Of a DNA stretch of 64,000 nucleotides, positions 26,937-35,733 are shown in pieces. The notes below the pieces were generated by a model, which was not told where the DNA came from, did no database searches, and saw only the letters and a list, made by a program, of their open reading frames with translations. The DNA comes from Granulicella mallensis MP5ACTX8. GTDB lineage: Bacteria; Acidobacteriota; Terriglobia; Terriglobales; Acidobacteriaceae. The DNA lies in assembly GCF_000178955.2 (NCBI RefSeq), contig NC_016631.1:1798001-1862000 (forward strand), in the 5' to 3' direction. Each line of letters opens with the position of its first letter. The first letter of the stretch is position 1. The position numbers were made by a program, and so were the translations under genes.

Positions 26937-27359
26937 CGTTAAGTTTTCTTTTGGCGCTTTCTTCGGTGGCGCAATTTTGGCACGACCCGGATAGGTTTGG
27001 ACCCGGAGTGAGATACGTTGAGCGATGGCCTCCGGTTCCGTCCAATGGCACAAAGGACGGCTACCAGCTGGCGTCGCAAGAAAAGACCCGCTGTGCTTTC
27101 CATAGATGATACCAGTGAGTGAAGCCTATGGAATCGCCGGAATAAGTCAATCAGATGAATGGATTGTGAGTAGTTCGCAGACCTGGTCTTACCTGCCGTT
27201 TTTTAGCTTTAGACCCGTTGAAAAGAGCAGCTCATGCCTGAAACTCTGCCCTGACAACAAGCGGCCTGAAGAAGGCATAAATCAAAAAGGGCACAGCCTG
27301 AACTGCGGCCATGCCCCTCCTGTCTTTTCTTTGTAGCGCCAGTGTGTCGGCGATAGCGC
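26937..27359. other. Gap between adaptor and SIS genes: terminator only
   Basis: 423 bp with one small uncharacterised open frame on the plus strand (27106-27336) that shows no family pattern. The only recognised signal is the minus-strand terminator at 27287-27321. The adaptor promoter probably lies near 26950-27100, but no clear elements are seen. Confidence 0.5.
27287..27321 (-). terminator. Intrinsic terminator of the SIS gene
   Basis: On the minus strand gggcatggcc pairs with ggctgtgccc (two G-T pairs) around an 8-nt loop, followed by tttttgattt. About 40 bp beyond the SIS stop codon. Confidence 0.8.
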
Positions 27360-28496
27360 TTATTCCGCGAGAACGGCCTTCGTCAGGTTGCGCGGATGGT
27401 CCACGTCGATTCCGTTATTGATCGCCATGAAGTAAGCGAGCAATTGCAGGGTAATGACCTCCAGCATGGGAAGCAGTGCCTCGCGCGCAGGCTCGACAAA
27501 GACCACATTCGTAGCCAGTTCAGCCACGACTTCATCTCCTGTATTGGCAATGGCCAGAATGTTCGCGCCCTGCTCCCTCATGTCCCGCATCAGCTGCACG
27601 ATCTTCTCGTAGCGCTGCACCGACTCCGAGTCGTTGCGGTCTACCGTTGCAATCATCACCAGCGGCGTTCCTTCGCTCACCAGCGCATTCGGTCCATGCT
27701 TCAGTTCGCCGCTCGGATAGCCTTCCGCATGCAGGTAGGCCGATTCCTTCAGCTTCAGCGCGCCTTCGCGGGCGATTGGATAATGCACGCCTCGGCCCAG
27801 GAACAGGAAGTTCTTGGCCGTCTTGTACCGCTCCGCAATCGCACGGACGGAGCTCTCCCACCCCGGCAACTGGGCCTTCACGCTTGCCGGCAACTCGCGC
27901 AGCTCGGCGAGCCGTACCTCCAGCCCTGCGGCATCGAGCACCCCGCGCGACTCTGCGGCGAGCAACGACAGAAGATAAAGGTTCAACAACTGTGCGGTGA
28001 AGCTCTTGGTTGCTGGAATCGCCCGTTCGCGCCCGGCCTCGGTCGGGAAGGAGACCGTCGCCTCCTTCGCCATGGTGGAGCTTGCGACGTTGGTGATCGC
28101 CAGGGTCTCGTGCCCCGCCAGCTTGGCCTTGCGCAGCGCGGCCAGCGTGTCCGCGGTCTCTCCCGACTGCGATACCACCATGACCACCGCATCCCCAAGC
28201 GCTGTTTCATTGCGGTAGGTGTATTCGCTGGCGTACTCCACATCGACATGGATACCGCTCAGGTCTTCAAAGAAAAGCTCGGCAGCTAGTCCGGCATGAC
28301 GGCTGGAACCGCTCGCGGCGATCACGATCTTTCCGCTGGCCTTCTTCAGCCAAGTCCGCAGCGGAGCGCATGTCTCTGCACGAAAGCCTTGCGCCTCCAC
28401 GTAGCTGTTCAGGGTGGCCTTCAAGGTCTCCGGCTGTTCATGAATCTCGCGCAGCATCCAGTGCGCATAAGGAGCGGGGCTCTGTGTTTCCGGCAT
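27360..28496 (-). CDS. SIS-domain sugar isomerase/deaminase (GlmS C-domain-like, NagB-II/AgaS type)
   Basis: 378-residue protein with two SIS domains (about 45-185 and 215-360) equal to the isomerase half of GlmS but without the glutaminase domain. Sugar-phosphate motifs: IAASGSSRHAGLAAELFFED, VSQSGETADTLAAL, GRGVHYPIAREGALKLKE, YPSGELKHGPNALVSEG, and the C-terminal DVDHPRNLTKAVLAE. Such proteins act as glucosamine-6-phosphate deaminases or related amino-sugar isomerases. Divergent from a DeoR regulator, with an operator-like motif near its start. Confidence 0.9.
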   Translation of the reverse strand: MPETQSPAPYAHWMLREIHEQPETLKATLNSYVEAQGFRAETCAPLRTWLKKASGKIVIAASGSSRHAGLAAELFFEDLSGIHVDVEYASEYTYRNETALGDAVVMVVSQSGETADTLAALRKAKLAGHETLAITNVASSTMAKEATVSFPTEAGRERAIPATKSFTAQLLNLYLLSLLAAESRGVLDAAGLEVRLAELRELPASVKAQLPGWESSVRAIAERYKTAKNFLFLGRGVHYPIAREGALKLKESAYLHAEGYPSGELKHGPNALVSEGTPLVMIATVDRNDSESVQRYEKIVQLMRDMREQGANILAIANTGDEVVAELATNVVFVEPAREALLPMLEVITLQLLAYFMAINNGIDVDHPRNLTKAVLAE

Positions 28497-28856
28497 GGTC
28501 TTAATCCCTCACGGTCGTGTTTGCTGACAAAGTATATTTCGTTTTGTTTCGTTTATCAGTCTAATTTCATGATAAATGAGGATGCGCGGGCCTGTATAGG
28601 GAAATATAGGTTTCGCAGGGGCTTTTACGTTCTCCAAATCCTGTCGGGAAGGAGGAACTATCCTGATAAACAGGGCTTTCGTATCGAGGAAGACATGGGT
28701 TTGCTTTCGTGTCTTGAGGACTAAAGCAAATTTCCTGTAGGTGTATAGCGAAACTGCGACATTGATGGCCGTTTTTCCCCAGAAAAATGGCACTGCACGC
28801 CCGATTCAACTTCTCAGTAACAGGAAATTTGCTCTACAAGTTATGATGGGTAACCC
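28497..28856. promoter_or_regulatory. Divergent promoter region of SIS and DeoR genes
   Basis: 360-bp AT-richer spacer. tatatttcgttttgtttcgt (28533-28552), continuing with tt, lies just upstream of the SIS gene and shares its first 13 bases with a site at 32042. An imperfect palindrome tttatca-N-tgataaa follows it (28552-28575). Both are suitable for a DeoR-family repressor. No gene is seen here. Confidence 0.6.
28533..28554. promoter_or_regulatory. Putative DeoR-type operator, copy 1
   Basis: tatatttcgttttgtttcgt has two tttcgttt-like direct half-sites, the type of tandem repeat bound by AgaR/DeoR proteins. It sits 37-58 bp upstream of the SIS start codon. Thirteen leading bases are identical to the site at 32042. 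Confidence 0.55.
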
Positions 28857-29657
28857 ATGCGAAAGTCCAAAACTCCCATTCCATCGAATACGGAAGGTCT
28901 TCTGATCGGAGAACGCCGGCAGCGGATGCTCGATCTCATCCAGCGCAACGGCCGGGTGCTTGTCTCTGAGCTTTCGGATGTCTTTGGTATCTCGCGGATC
29001 ACGATTCGCAAGGACCTCGACTATCTGGAATCGAAGGGACTGTTACAGCGCAGCCACGGCGGGGCCCTTCCGCGCAGCAGCGTGCTCGCCGATCCTCCGC
29101 TCAAGGCCAAGGAGCAGCACCAGCTCAAGGAAAAGCAAAGGATCGCCGAGGCCGCTGTAAAGCTGGTCGAGGAAGGGCATTGCGTTCTTCTGGACTCCGG
29201 TACGACGACCACGGCCATCGCCCGCGCGCTCACGGCGTTCAGCAGCCTGACCGTGGTTACCAATGCCGTCAATATCGCAACCGAACTGGCCGGCACGGAC
29301 TTCGACGTGATCCTGACCGGTGGAACCTTGCGCAAGAGCTCGTTTTCTCTTGCGGGGCCAATCGCCGAAGACATGCTCCGCGAGATCCATGCCGACATCC
29401 TGTTTCTGGGCGTGGATGGCTTTGACGCCAAGGCAGGCTTGACGACTCCGAACGTCCTGGAAGCCCGCATCAATCGGGCGATGGTTCACGCCGCGGAAAA
29501 AGTGGTGATGGTGTGCGACTCCACGAAGTTCGGACGGCGAAGCCTGTCCCTCATCGTTCCGGCGGACGCGATCCACACGGTGATCACGGATACGAATCTT
29601 TCCGAGGATCAGGCGGAAGCGATTAAGGCGCTTGGGGTGGAAGTGATCCTGGTGTAG
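28857..29657 (+). CDS. DeoR-family sugar-responsive transcriptional regulator (AgaR-like)
   Basis: 266-residue regulator. DeoR helix-turn-helix at about residues 20-75: RRQRMLDLIQRNGRVLVSEL, then SDVFGISRITIRKDLDYLES and KGLLQRSHGGAL. The C-terminal sugar-phosphate sensor domain has LLDSGTTTTAIARAL, VVTNAVNIATELAG, LTGGTLRKSSFSLAGP and CDSTKFGRRSL, all intact. Divergent from the SIS amino-sugar gene, so it probably controls it in response to a sugar phosphate, and perhaps also the porter/poxB pair through the shared motif. Confidence 0.92.
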   Translation: MRKSKTPIPSNTEGLLIGERRQRMLDLIQRNGRVLVSELSDVFGISRITIRKDLDYLESKGLLQRSHGGALPRSSVLADPPLKAKEQHQLKEKQRIAEAAVKLVEEGHCVLLDSGTTTTAIARALTAFSSLTVVTNAVNIATELAGTDFDVILTGGTLRKSSFSLAGPIAEDMLREIHADILFLGVDGFDAKAGLTTPNVLEARINRAMVHAAEKVVMVCDSTKFGRRSLSLIVPADAIHTVITDTNLSEDQAEAIKALGVEVILV

Positions 29658-29721
29658 CTTGCGCTGGGTGCTTAGCGCTTAGCGCAAGCTGTTATCCCAG
29701 TATCGTTTTGCTTTTATCCCA

Positions 29722-29963
29722 CCACAGAGACGTCATCCTGAGCGTAGTAGTTCGCGTACTTTGCGAACTACGTAGTCGAAGGACCCCGAGGGTTGCAATC
29801 TCGGCTACACCCTTCGGACCTTTTCTACCTCGAGCGCTCGAGCCTGGACCTCCGTTGTGGAAAAGGTCCCAACAGCATAGGTGAGGTCAAGACCTTCGGG
29901 GTCCTTCGACTCCGCACCTCGCAAAAAGCGCGAGGCGCTTCGCTCAGGATGACGTTTCTGTGG
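29722..29963. repeat. Long inverted repeat (type C, CGTCATCCTGAGCG)
   Basis: Outer arms ccacagagacgtcatcctga (from 29722) and tcaggatgacgtttctgtgg (to 29963) pair. Inner arms include gtagtcgaaggaccccgagg with gaccttcggggtccttcgac, and a small hairpin ttcgcg-tactttg-cgaa. It fills the space between the convergent DeoR and sugar-porter genes; the 367-bp gap contains no coding signal. Confidence 0.85.
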
Positions 29964-30024
29964 AGGGTGTGAACAAGAACAGAGGTAGCCCGTACCTCAA
30001 CTTACAAGGCACGGGCCACATCTC

Positions 30025-31848
30025 TTACGCTTTTCGTGGTGCTTCGAAGTAAGCCTCAATCTCTTCCAGCGTCTTGCCTTTGGTCTCCGGAAGGAAGAAG
30101 GTTACGGTCAGCAAATAGACCACCGTAAATCCGGTGAACAGGAAGAACATCGAGGAGTAACCGTACTTGCTGACGACAGGAAGGAAGATTCCGGCAAGCG
30201 TCGTCGAAACCATCTGATTGATGACGAGGGCGAAGCTCATGCCATTGGAGCGAATGCGTGTGGGCATCAACTCCGACAGCGCAAGCCACACGCAGACGCC
30301 AGGACCGAGCGCATAGAAAGCCATGAACGCATAGAGACCCAGCGCGACCAGCCAGCCATGTCCCTCGTTGGGAACACCGCCGATGTAGGCTCGATTGATC
30401 TTCAGCGGTGCGGTACGAGCGGCATCCAGATTGGCAAACGGGTTCTTGAAGAAGGCTTCGATCTTGTTGGTCGGCACGCAGCCCGCGCGCGTGATCTGAA
30501 TGGGCGCTACTCCCGGATCATCCGAGCGCACAAAGTCGGTCGCGCCGGTGAAGTCGCCATAGGAGTAGATGACGGTCATGGAGGCGCGATTGCTTTGGAC
30601 CTCGTTGCCGGTGTAGCCGCTGGCCGTCAGAAGCTTTTGCGCCTCTGCTTCGTTGAAGGGCAAATTAAGCGTCTGATCGGCGCCAACCAGCGATTGAATC
30701 GTGTTGCGGCAATCGATGTTCAGCTTTTCTGTCTTCAGGAACAATCCACCAACGCAGAGCAGCGACACGATAATTCCGGAGGTCCCGAGGATGAAGAGAA
30801 ACTTTCGTCCCTTCTTGTCCACCAGGGTCATGCCGACGATCGTCATCAGAAAGTTCACGCAGGTAAAGAGGGCATAGCCCCAGTGCGCGCGAATGTCGGA
30901 GAGGCCGCTCTGCAGCAGGATGCTGGTGTTATAGCCGATGATCGAATTGATTCCGGTGGCCGTATTGCAGAAAAGGATGACGCAGGTCAGCAGGAAGGGG
31001 AACAGATACTTCCTGCGCAGAAGAGAGTCCTTGATCTCTTTTCCAGTGGAAGGCTGAATCTTGACGGCGAGCGCAATCTCTTCCATCTCCTTCAACTCGA
31101 TCTCTGCCTGCTGGGGTGAGCGGGAGCGAAGCAACGCGGCATAAGCGCGATCTTTTTTGCCGAGCCGGAAGAGCCAGCGTGGAGACTCGCCTACGAACAG
31201 GCTGCCGATGACAAAGAGAACTCCGGGAGGCAGAGAGACCCAGAAGATGCGGCGCCATGCCTGGTCTTTGAAGGTCAGAACAGTGGCTGCACTGGCCACT
31301 TTGGCGACGGCCTCGACGCGATAGCTGTAGTAGATCCCGATAAAGGCGGCTGAGACGATGCCCAGGGTGAGCAGCCATTGGAAGATGCCCGTGCCCTGGC
31401 CGCGCTTCGACGCTGTGAGGCATTCGGCAAGATAGAGCGGAACGACGACACCGATGAGTCCACCACTGACGCCCTGCAGGAGCCGTCCGAAGAAGAGAGG
31501 CCCATATCCATGGGAGAGGGCGATCATCGGGATGCTCAACACGAAGGTGATTCCGCTCAGGACCATGAGCGGTTTGCGTCCCAGCCAGTCGGCGAGCAGG
31601 CCCGCGAACAGCGTCGAGATCACGCTTCCGAGTAGTACGGCTGCAACGATAATGGAAAGCTGGCTGGCGTTCAGATGGGAGGTAGCTTCGAGATAGGGCA
31701 GGGCGCCGCCAATGATGCCTACGTCAACCCCATAGAGCAGTCCACCCAGGCCTGCGACGATCAGCAGGAAGCGGTTGTAGGCTTCGTTACCACGGTTGGC
31801 GTTGCTATCGGGAGCGTGGAACGTGGATGTGGGAGCTACATAGGGCAT
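30025..31848 (-). CDS. Sugar-porter family MFS transporter with a 127-residue loop 9-10 insert
   Basis: 607-residue MFS protein; sugar porters are usually 450-550. Sugar-porter motifs: GLLYGVDVGIIGGALPYL, GLLADWLGRKPLM, GESPRWLFRLGKKDRA, GINSIIGYNTSILLQSGL, LVDKKGRKFLF and PETKGKTLEEIEAYF. Residues about 371-497 between TM9 and TM10 are a large non-membrane loop with two Cys (DCRNTI and RAGCVP). A comparable loop is known in eukaryotic inositol transporters. Divergent from poxB with a shared operator-like site. The sugar is unknown. Confidence 0.9.
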   Translation of the reverse strand: MPYVAPTSTFHAPDSNANRGNEAYNRFLLIVAGLGGLLYGVDVGIIGGALPYLEATSHLNASQLSIIVAAVLLGSVISTLFAGLLADWLGRKPLMVLSGITFVLSIPMIALSHGYGPLFFGRLLQGVSGGLIGVVVPLYLAECLTASKRGQGTGIFQWLLTLGIVSAAFIGIYYSYRVEAVAKVASAATVLTFKDQAWRRIFWVSLPPGVLFVIGSLFVGESPRWLFRLGKKDRAYAALLRSRSPQQAEIELKEMEEIALAVKIQPSTGKEIKDSLLRRKYLFPFLLTCVILFCNTATGINSIIGYNTSILLQSGLSDIRAHWGYALFTCVNFLMTIVGMTLVDKKGRKFLFILGTSGIIVSLLCVGGLFLKTEKLNIDCRNTIQSLVGADQTLNLPFNEAEAQKLLTASGYTGNEVQSNRASMTVIYSYGDFTGATDFVRSDDPGVAPIQITRAGCVPTNKIEAFFKNPFANLDAARTAPLKINRAYIGGVPNEGHGWLVALGLYAFMAFYALGPGVCVWLALSELMPTRIRSNGMSFALVINQMVSTTLAGIFLPVVSKYGYSSMFFLFTGFTVVYLLTVTFFLPETKGKTLEEIEAYFEAPRKA

Positions 31849-32264
31849 GGAACACTACCTCCAACAGATTCAAGCACGGGGCCGTCGAAATATCATATCG
31901 TTTCGGTTCCTCGTACTTCCTGCTCTCCGGCCTGCTTTGGCAGGTATTTTGCCAATTTCTTTCTGAAGCAGGCCTGGCAAAGGGCCAAGAGATGCCTGAA
32001 GGCATGCGGGGCATCTGGCTGGAGACGAATCGAAACATCTTTATATTTCGTTTTACTTCGTAGCGTGGCTTTCCATTCTGGCGTTCTCTAGGAGGCAAAC
32101 TCCTGAATGTGTCGTCGAATTCTCTCTGGCGGGGTTTGCACACTACGAGACGAAATTGATGACGCGACCTTGTCTGAGAGCGCACTTCACCGAGAATATT
32201 CGCATCGAACGGCATATCCGGCCAGAATCACAATCGGAGAGCGAAACGACAAGGGGATATTCAG
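31849..32264. promoter_or_regulatory. Divergent promoter region of sugar porter and poxB
   Basis: 416-bp spacer without a credible gene. It contains the second copy of the tatatttcgtttt motif (32042), preceded by cgaaa-N10-tttcg (32031-32050), and a tatcgtttcggttcc segment near 31898. The poxB ribosome site lies near 32253-32260 (AAGGGG). Confidence 0.6.
32031..32061. promoter_or_regulatory. Putative DeoR-type operator, copy 2
   Basis: tatatttcgttttacttcgt at 32042-32061 matches 13 leading bases of the site at 28533 and has the same second half-site shape (cttcg vs tttcg). An inverted cgaaa/tttcg pair overlaps it. Position is between the divergent porter and poxB genes. Confidence 0.55.
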
Positions 32265-33989
32265 ATGGCAAGGAAAGTGGCGGAAGTCTTTGTAGATACG
32301 TTGGTACAAGCGGGCGTAACTCGTGTCTACGGCGTGGTGGGCGATTCCTTGAATGGGCTCACGAATACCATCCGGCAGAACAAAGCGATCGAATGGCTTC
32401 ATGTGCGGAATGAAGAGGCCGGAGCGTTCGCAGCCGGTGCGGAAGCCCACGTCACCGGAAAGCTCGCTGTCTGCGCCGGAAGCTGCGGCCCCGGCAACAT
32501 GCACCTCATCAACGGGCTGTACGACTGCCATCGCAGCCGCGTCCCCGTGCTGGCGATTGCGGCCCAGGTGCCGAGCCAGGAGATCGGCAGCGGCTACTTC
32601 CAGGAGACGCACCCCGAACACCTATTCAAGGATTGCAGCTACTACTGCGAGATGGTGTCGCAGGCCGACCAGATGCCGCGCGTCCTGGGGATCGCGATGC
32701 GTACGGCTATCGCCAAGCGGGGAGTGGCTGTCGTCGTCATCCCCGGAGACGTCCTGGCGCGCGAGTGTTCCGCCGCAACGCTAGCTCTCGGCATTCATGA
32801 CTCGGCACCGATGATTCGCCCCTCCGGCAACGAACTCCACCAGGCGGCGGCCCTTCTCAACGGAGCGCAGAAGGTGACGATTCTCGGAGGCGCCGGCTGC
32901 GAGGGCGCGCATGACGAGCTGGTCGCTCTGGCGGCCAAACTCAAAGCTCCCATCGTGCATGCTCTGCGCGGCAAAGAGTTCATCGAGTACGACAATCCCT
33001 ACGATGTAGGAATGACAGGCCTGCTCGGCTTCTCCTCCGGCTATCACGCGATGATGAACTGCGATGCGCTGTTGATGCTTGGCACTGACTTTCCTTATCC
33101 GCAGTTCTATCCGAAGAAGGCGAAGATCCTCCAGGTCGACCTGCGCGGCGAGCAGATTGGGCGGCGTACGCCGGTCGATCTCGGCCTGGTCGGCAACGTG
33201 AAGGATACGCTGGACGCGCTGACTCCTCTCTTGCAGGAGAAGAAGGACCGCTCTTATCTCGACACCTGCCTCGACCACTACAAGCAGACTCGCAAGGAGC
33301 TCGACGATCTCGCGACAGGCGAGCCGGGCCGCACTCCGATCCATCCCCAGTTTGTTGCCAAAGTTGTCGATGAACTGGCTGCGGACGATGCGGTCTTCAC
33401 CTGCGATGTCGGAACACCGACCATCTGGGCGGCGCGCTATCTCCACATGAACGGCAAGCGCCGTCTGCTGGGCTCTTTCATTCATGGATCCATGGCGAAC
33501 GCCCTGCCGCAAGCCATTGGCGTGCAGGCCTCTCATCCGGGCAGGCAGGTGATCAGCCTCTCCGGCGACGGCGGTCTGGCGATGCTGCTGGGAGAGGTAC
33601 TGACTCTCCGTCAGCTCAAGGTTCCGGTAAAGATCGTGGTCTTCAATAACAGCAGCCTCGGCTTTGTCGAGCTGGAGATGAAGGCCGCGGGTCTGGTCGA
33701 CTACGGTACGGACCTCGTCAATCCGAACTTCGCACAGTTGGCGGAGTCCGCCGGGATCTTTGGTGTGCGCGTCGAGAAGCCGGAAGACCTGCGCTCCGCT
33801 GTCTCACGCGCCTTCGAGCACGATGGTCCCGCCCTGATCGAGGTGATCGTGAACCGGCAGGAACTCTCCATGCCTCCGTCGATCACGGCGGAGCAGGCCC
33901 TCGGCTTCAGCCTCTACATGGTGCGCGCAGTCTTTAGCGGACGAGGGGATGAAGTGATCGATCTTGCCAAGACCAATCTCATTCGCTGA
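32265..33989 (+). CDS. poxB: Pyruvate:quinone oxidoreductase (pyruvate oxidase)
   Basis: 574-residue TPP/FAD enzyme that decarboxylates pyruvate to acetate and passes electrons to membrane quinone. Very close to E. coli PoxB in layout: GVVGDSLNGLTNTIRQ, HVRNEEAGAFAAGAEAHVTG (TPP-activating Glu), CAGSCGPGNMHLINGLYDCH, SQEIGSGYFQETHPEHLFKD, and TPP-Mg motif LSGDGGLAMLLGEVLTLRQ with VVFNNSSLGF. The C-terminal membrane-interaction segment ends GRGDEVIDLAKTNLIR, as in PoxB. Divergent from the sugar porter. Confidence 0.94.
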   Translation: MARKVAEVFVDTLVQAGVTRVYGVVGDSLNGLTNTIRQNKAIEWLHVRNEEAGAFAAGAEAHVTGKLAVCAGSCGPGNMHLINGLYDCHRSRVPVLAIAAQVPSQEIGSGYFQETHPEHLFKDCSYYCEMVSQADQMPRVLGIAMRTAIAKRGVAVVVIPGDVLARECSAATLALGIHDSAPMIRPSGNELHQAAALLNGAQKVTILGGAGCEGAHDELVALAAKLKAPIVHALRGKEFIEYDNPYDVGMTGLLGFSSGYHAMMNCDALLMLGTDFPYPQFYPKKAKILQVDLRGEQIGRRTPVDLGLVGNVKDTLDALTPLLQEKKDRSYLDTCLDHYKQTRKELDDLATGEPGRTPIHPQFVAKVVDELAADDAVFTCDVGTPTIWAARYLHMNGKRRLLGSFIHGSMANALPQAIGVQASHPGRQVISLSGDGGLAMLLGEVLTLRQLKVPVKIVVFNNSSLGFVELEMKAAGLVDYGTDLVNPNFAQLAESAGIFGVRVEKPEDLRSAVSRAFEHDGPALIEVIVNRQELSMPPSITAEQALGFSLYMVRAVFSGRGDEVIDLAKTNLIR

Positions 33990-34009
33990 GGAGTTGTGGG
34001 CGAGTTTTT

Positions 34010-34225
34010 GTTTTTCTTGCTGTCATTCCCGCAGGGAATCTGCTGTTGCACTTGTTTTTCTGATTGTCATTCCGAGCGTAGCGAGCGAATCTGCTTCCTC
34101 CCGTTTTTAACTCGTTCTGGTACAGCTAATCCTCTTGCCTTTACTCACTATGCGTGTAATCCAAACGAAGAACGGGAGACAGCAGATTCGCTCGCTACGC
34201 TCGGAATGACAACCAGAAAAACAAC
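34010..34225. repeat. Type A inverted repeat after poxB
   Basis: A single unit tgtcattcccgcagggaatc is followed by the longer variant tgtcattccgagcgtagcga-gcgaatctgcttcctcccgt. The complement aacgggagacagcagattcg-ctcgctacgctcggaatgac lies around 34169-34212. It fills the poxB-regulator gap between convergent genes. Confidence 0.8.
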
Positions 34226-34246
34226 AAACAGGCTCACAAGGGCACT

Positions 34247-35509
34247 TCACCCGTGGGGATGAATCGCCACCACATCTGCCTGCAGCGGCACCCCGCCACT
34301 CATCTTGATGTGTAGAACAGCCTCAAAGGGAACCAGGGCATCGCTCGGTCTTCGGATGATCTTCGCCAACTGTTGTGCGTTGCCCGGATTGCAGACGAAC
34401 TCCACGGCAGCCTGCGTGCCATTCGTCGTCAGCCCTGTGAAAATGGCAATCCGCGTCCCGGGTTCGAGTCCGGGAACGGAGGCGATGATGGCGTACTCCT
34501 CATTGGCGGACGAAGGCTTAAAGCTCGCGGGCTCGCCCTGCAGCGGGTGGCGATCGACGATGAACCCCTGGTGATCGCTATCGATATCGATAGCAAAGTC
34601 GAAGTTCGTCTTCAGGTCCTGCAGCGCACTGTTCTGGCTTGCGGCTCCGATAAAGATAAGGTTGTGAGACTTCGCCTCGTCCCACGTGACCAGGCGGCTG
34701 CGCTTCAGGATGAACTCCGCATGGTGGGCATCGAAGACATGCGTCAGGTCGCGAATCGCCGAGGCCTCGCCTGTTCCTGTGTAGGTGTCATCGTCGATAT
34801 CGTTCAGCGACCTCTGCAGGCCGGAGGTTACCAGCCGCATTCCGGTATAGGGCGTACCCGTGAAGAGGGGATTGCTGTAGATGACCAGTGGAGGTGCTCC
34901 CTGCAGGAACGGCTTCCAAAAAAGATTGGTGCTGGAGTTGTGCTCCAGATGCGGATTGCGTGCCCAGGCAAATCCCATGAGGATACCCAGGACCATGCAG
35001 GCGCAGGCTATCGCCGTCCAGGTCAGCGGCCGGTTGCGAGATCGCGGAGGAGGGAGGACTGACTCGACTGCTTCTCTAAACTCTTCGGAGTCGGAGGGCA
35101 GGAGCTCCTCCGGCTATCTCTCCTCTTCAAGCGGCTGGAGTTCCGGCACGGGAGCGGCTGAACGGAAGACAGGCAGGTAATGCCCCCTCGGAATTTCAAG
35201 GATGAGGTCTTCCTGATCTCCCACTCTCGCGAAGTAAGCAGCCAGCTTGATTCTTAGTAGGCGCGCTTGTGACCGGACGATGCTGTCATCGCTGGAGTTA
35301 TAGCCAGGAGGGCGGTCGAAGACATGGATGCCGATCTGCTGCTCGGTAGCTTCTTCCGGCGCTCCCCTCAGGGAGCAATCGACTACGTAGAGAAAAAATC
35401 GACACAGCTTGCGGGAGGATTTGAGTTCGGGGCTTGCAACAATCCGTTGAGCCAGCGCCCACTCGGGTCTTTCAGAATATCTTTCGTCTAATGAGTTGCT
35501 TACAGCCAT
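34247..35509 (-). pseudogene. Winged-helix/transmembrane regulator split by an in-frame TAG
   Basis: One frame of 420 codons interrupted by TAG at 35114-35116. The N-terminal 131 residues carry the winged-helix-like domain found beside Acidobacteria TonB receptors (SSRKLCRFFLYVVDCSLRGA, SIVRSQARLLRIKLAAYF, LEIPRGHYLPVF). After the TAG the same frame continues PEELLPSDSEEFREAVESVL, a membrane span LTWTAIACACMVLGILMGFA and a C-terminal domain (VVTWDEAKSHNLIFIGA-like region, IIASVPGLEPGTRIAIFTGL). The halves may be made separately (131 aa from 35509; 249 aa from ATG 34996) or the gene may be inactive. Divergent from the receptor gene. Confidence 0.7.
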
Positions 35510-35733
35510 AGGCCCCGCAAGAATACAACGGTTGGTTCCATCTGATTTTACCCGTCAAATGGTAACCATACACCGTGAATACGATGCCGAACGTCGTTTT
35601 CGGGGTGGTCTGTAGCAACGACTAATTAGGGGAAGCAATCCTACAACTACTGTCGTTAGGTCTTTAGCCAATTGGAACGTCCCTTCAAGGATGAGCATTT
35701 GGCGGGTCTCCCGACGGCTTTAGGAGAACCAGG

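Noticed and set aside
27106..27336. 76-codon plus-strand frame
   Set aside because: No ribosome site, no family pattern, and it runs over the SIS terminator.
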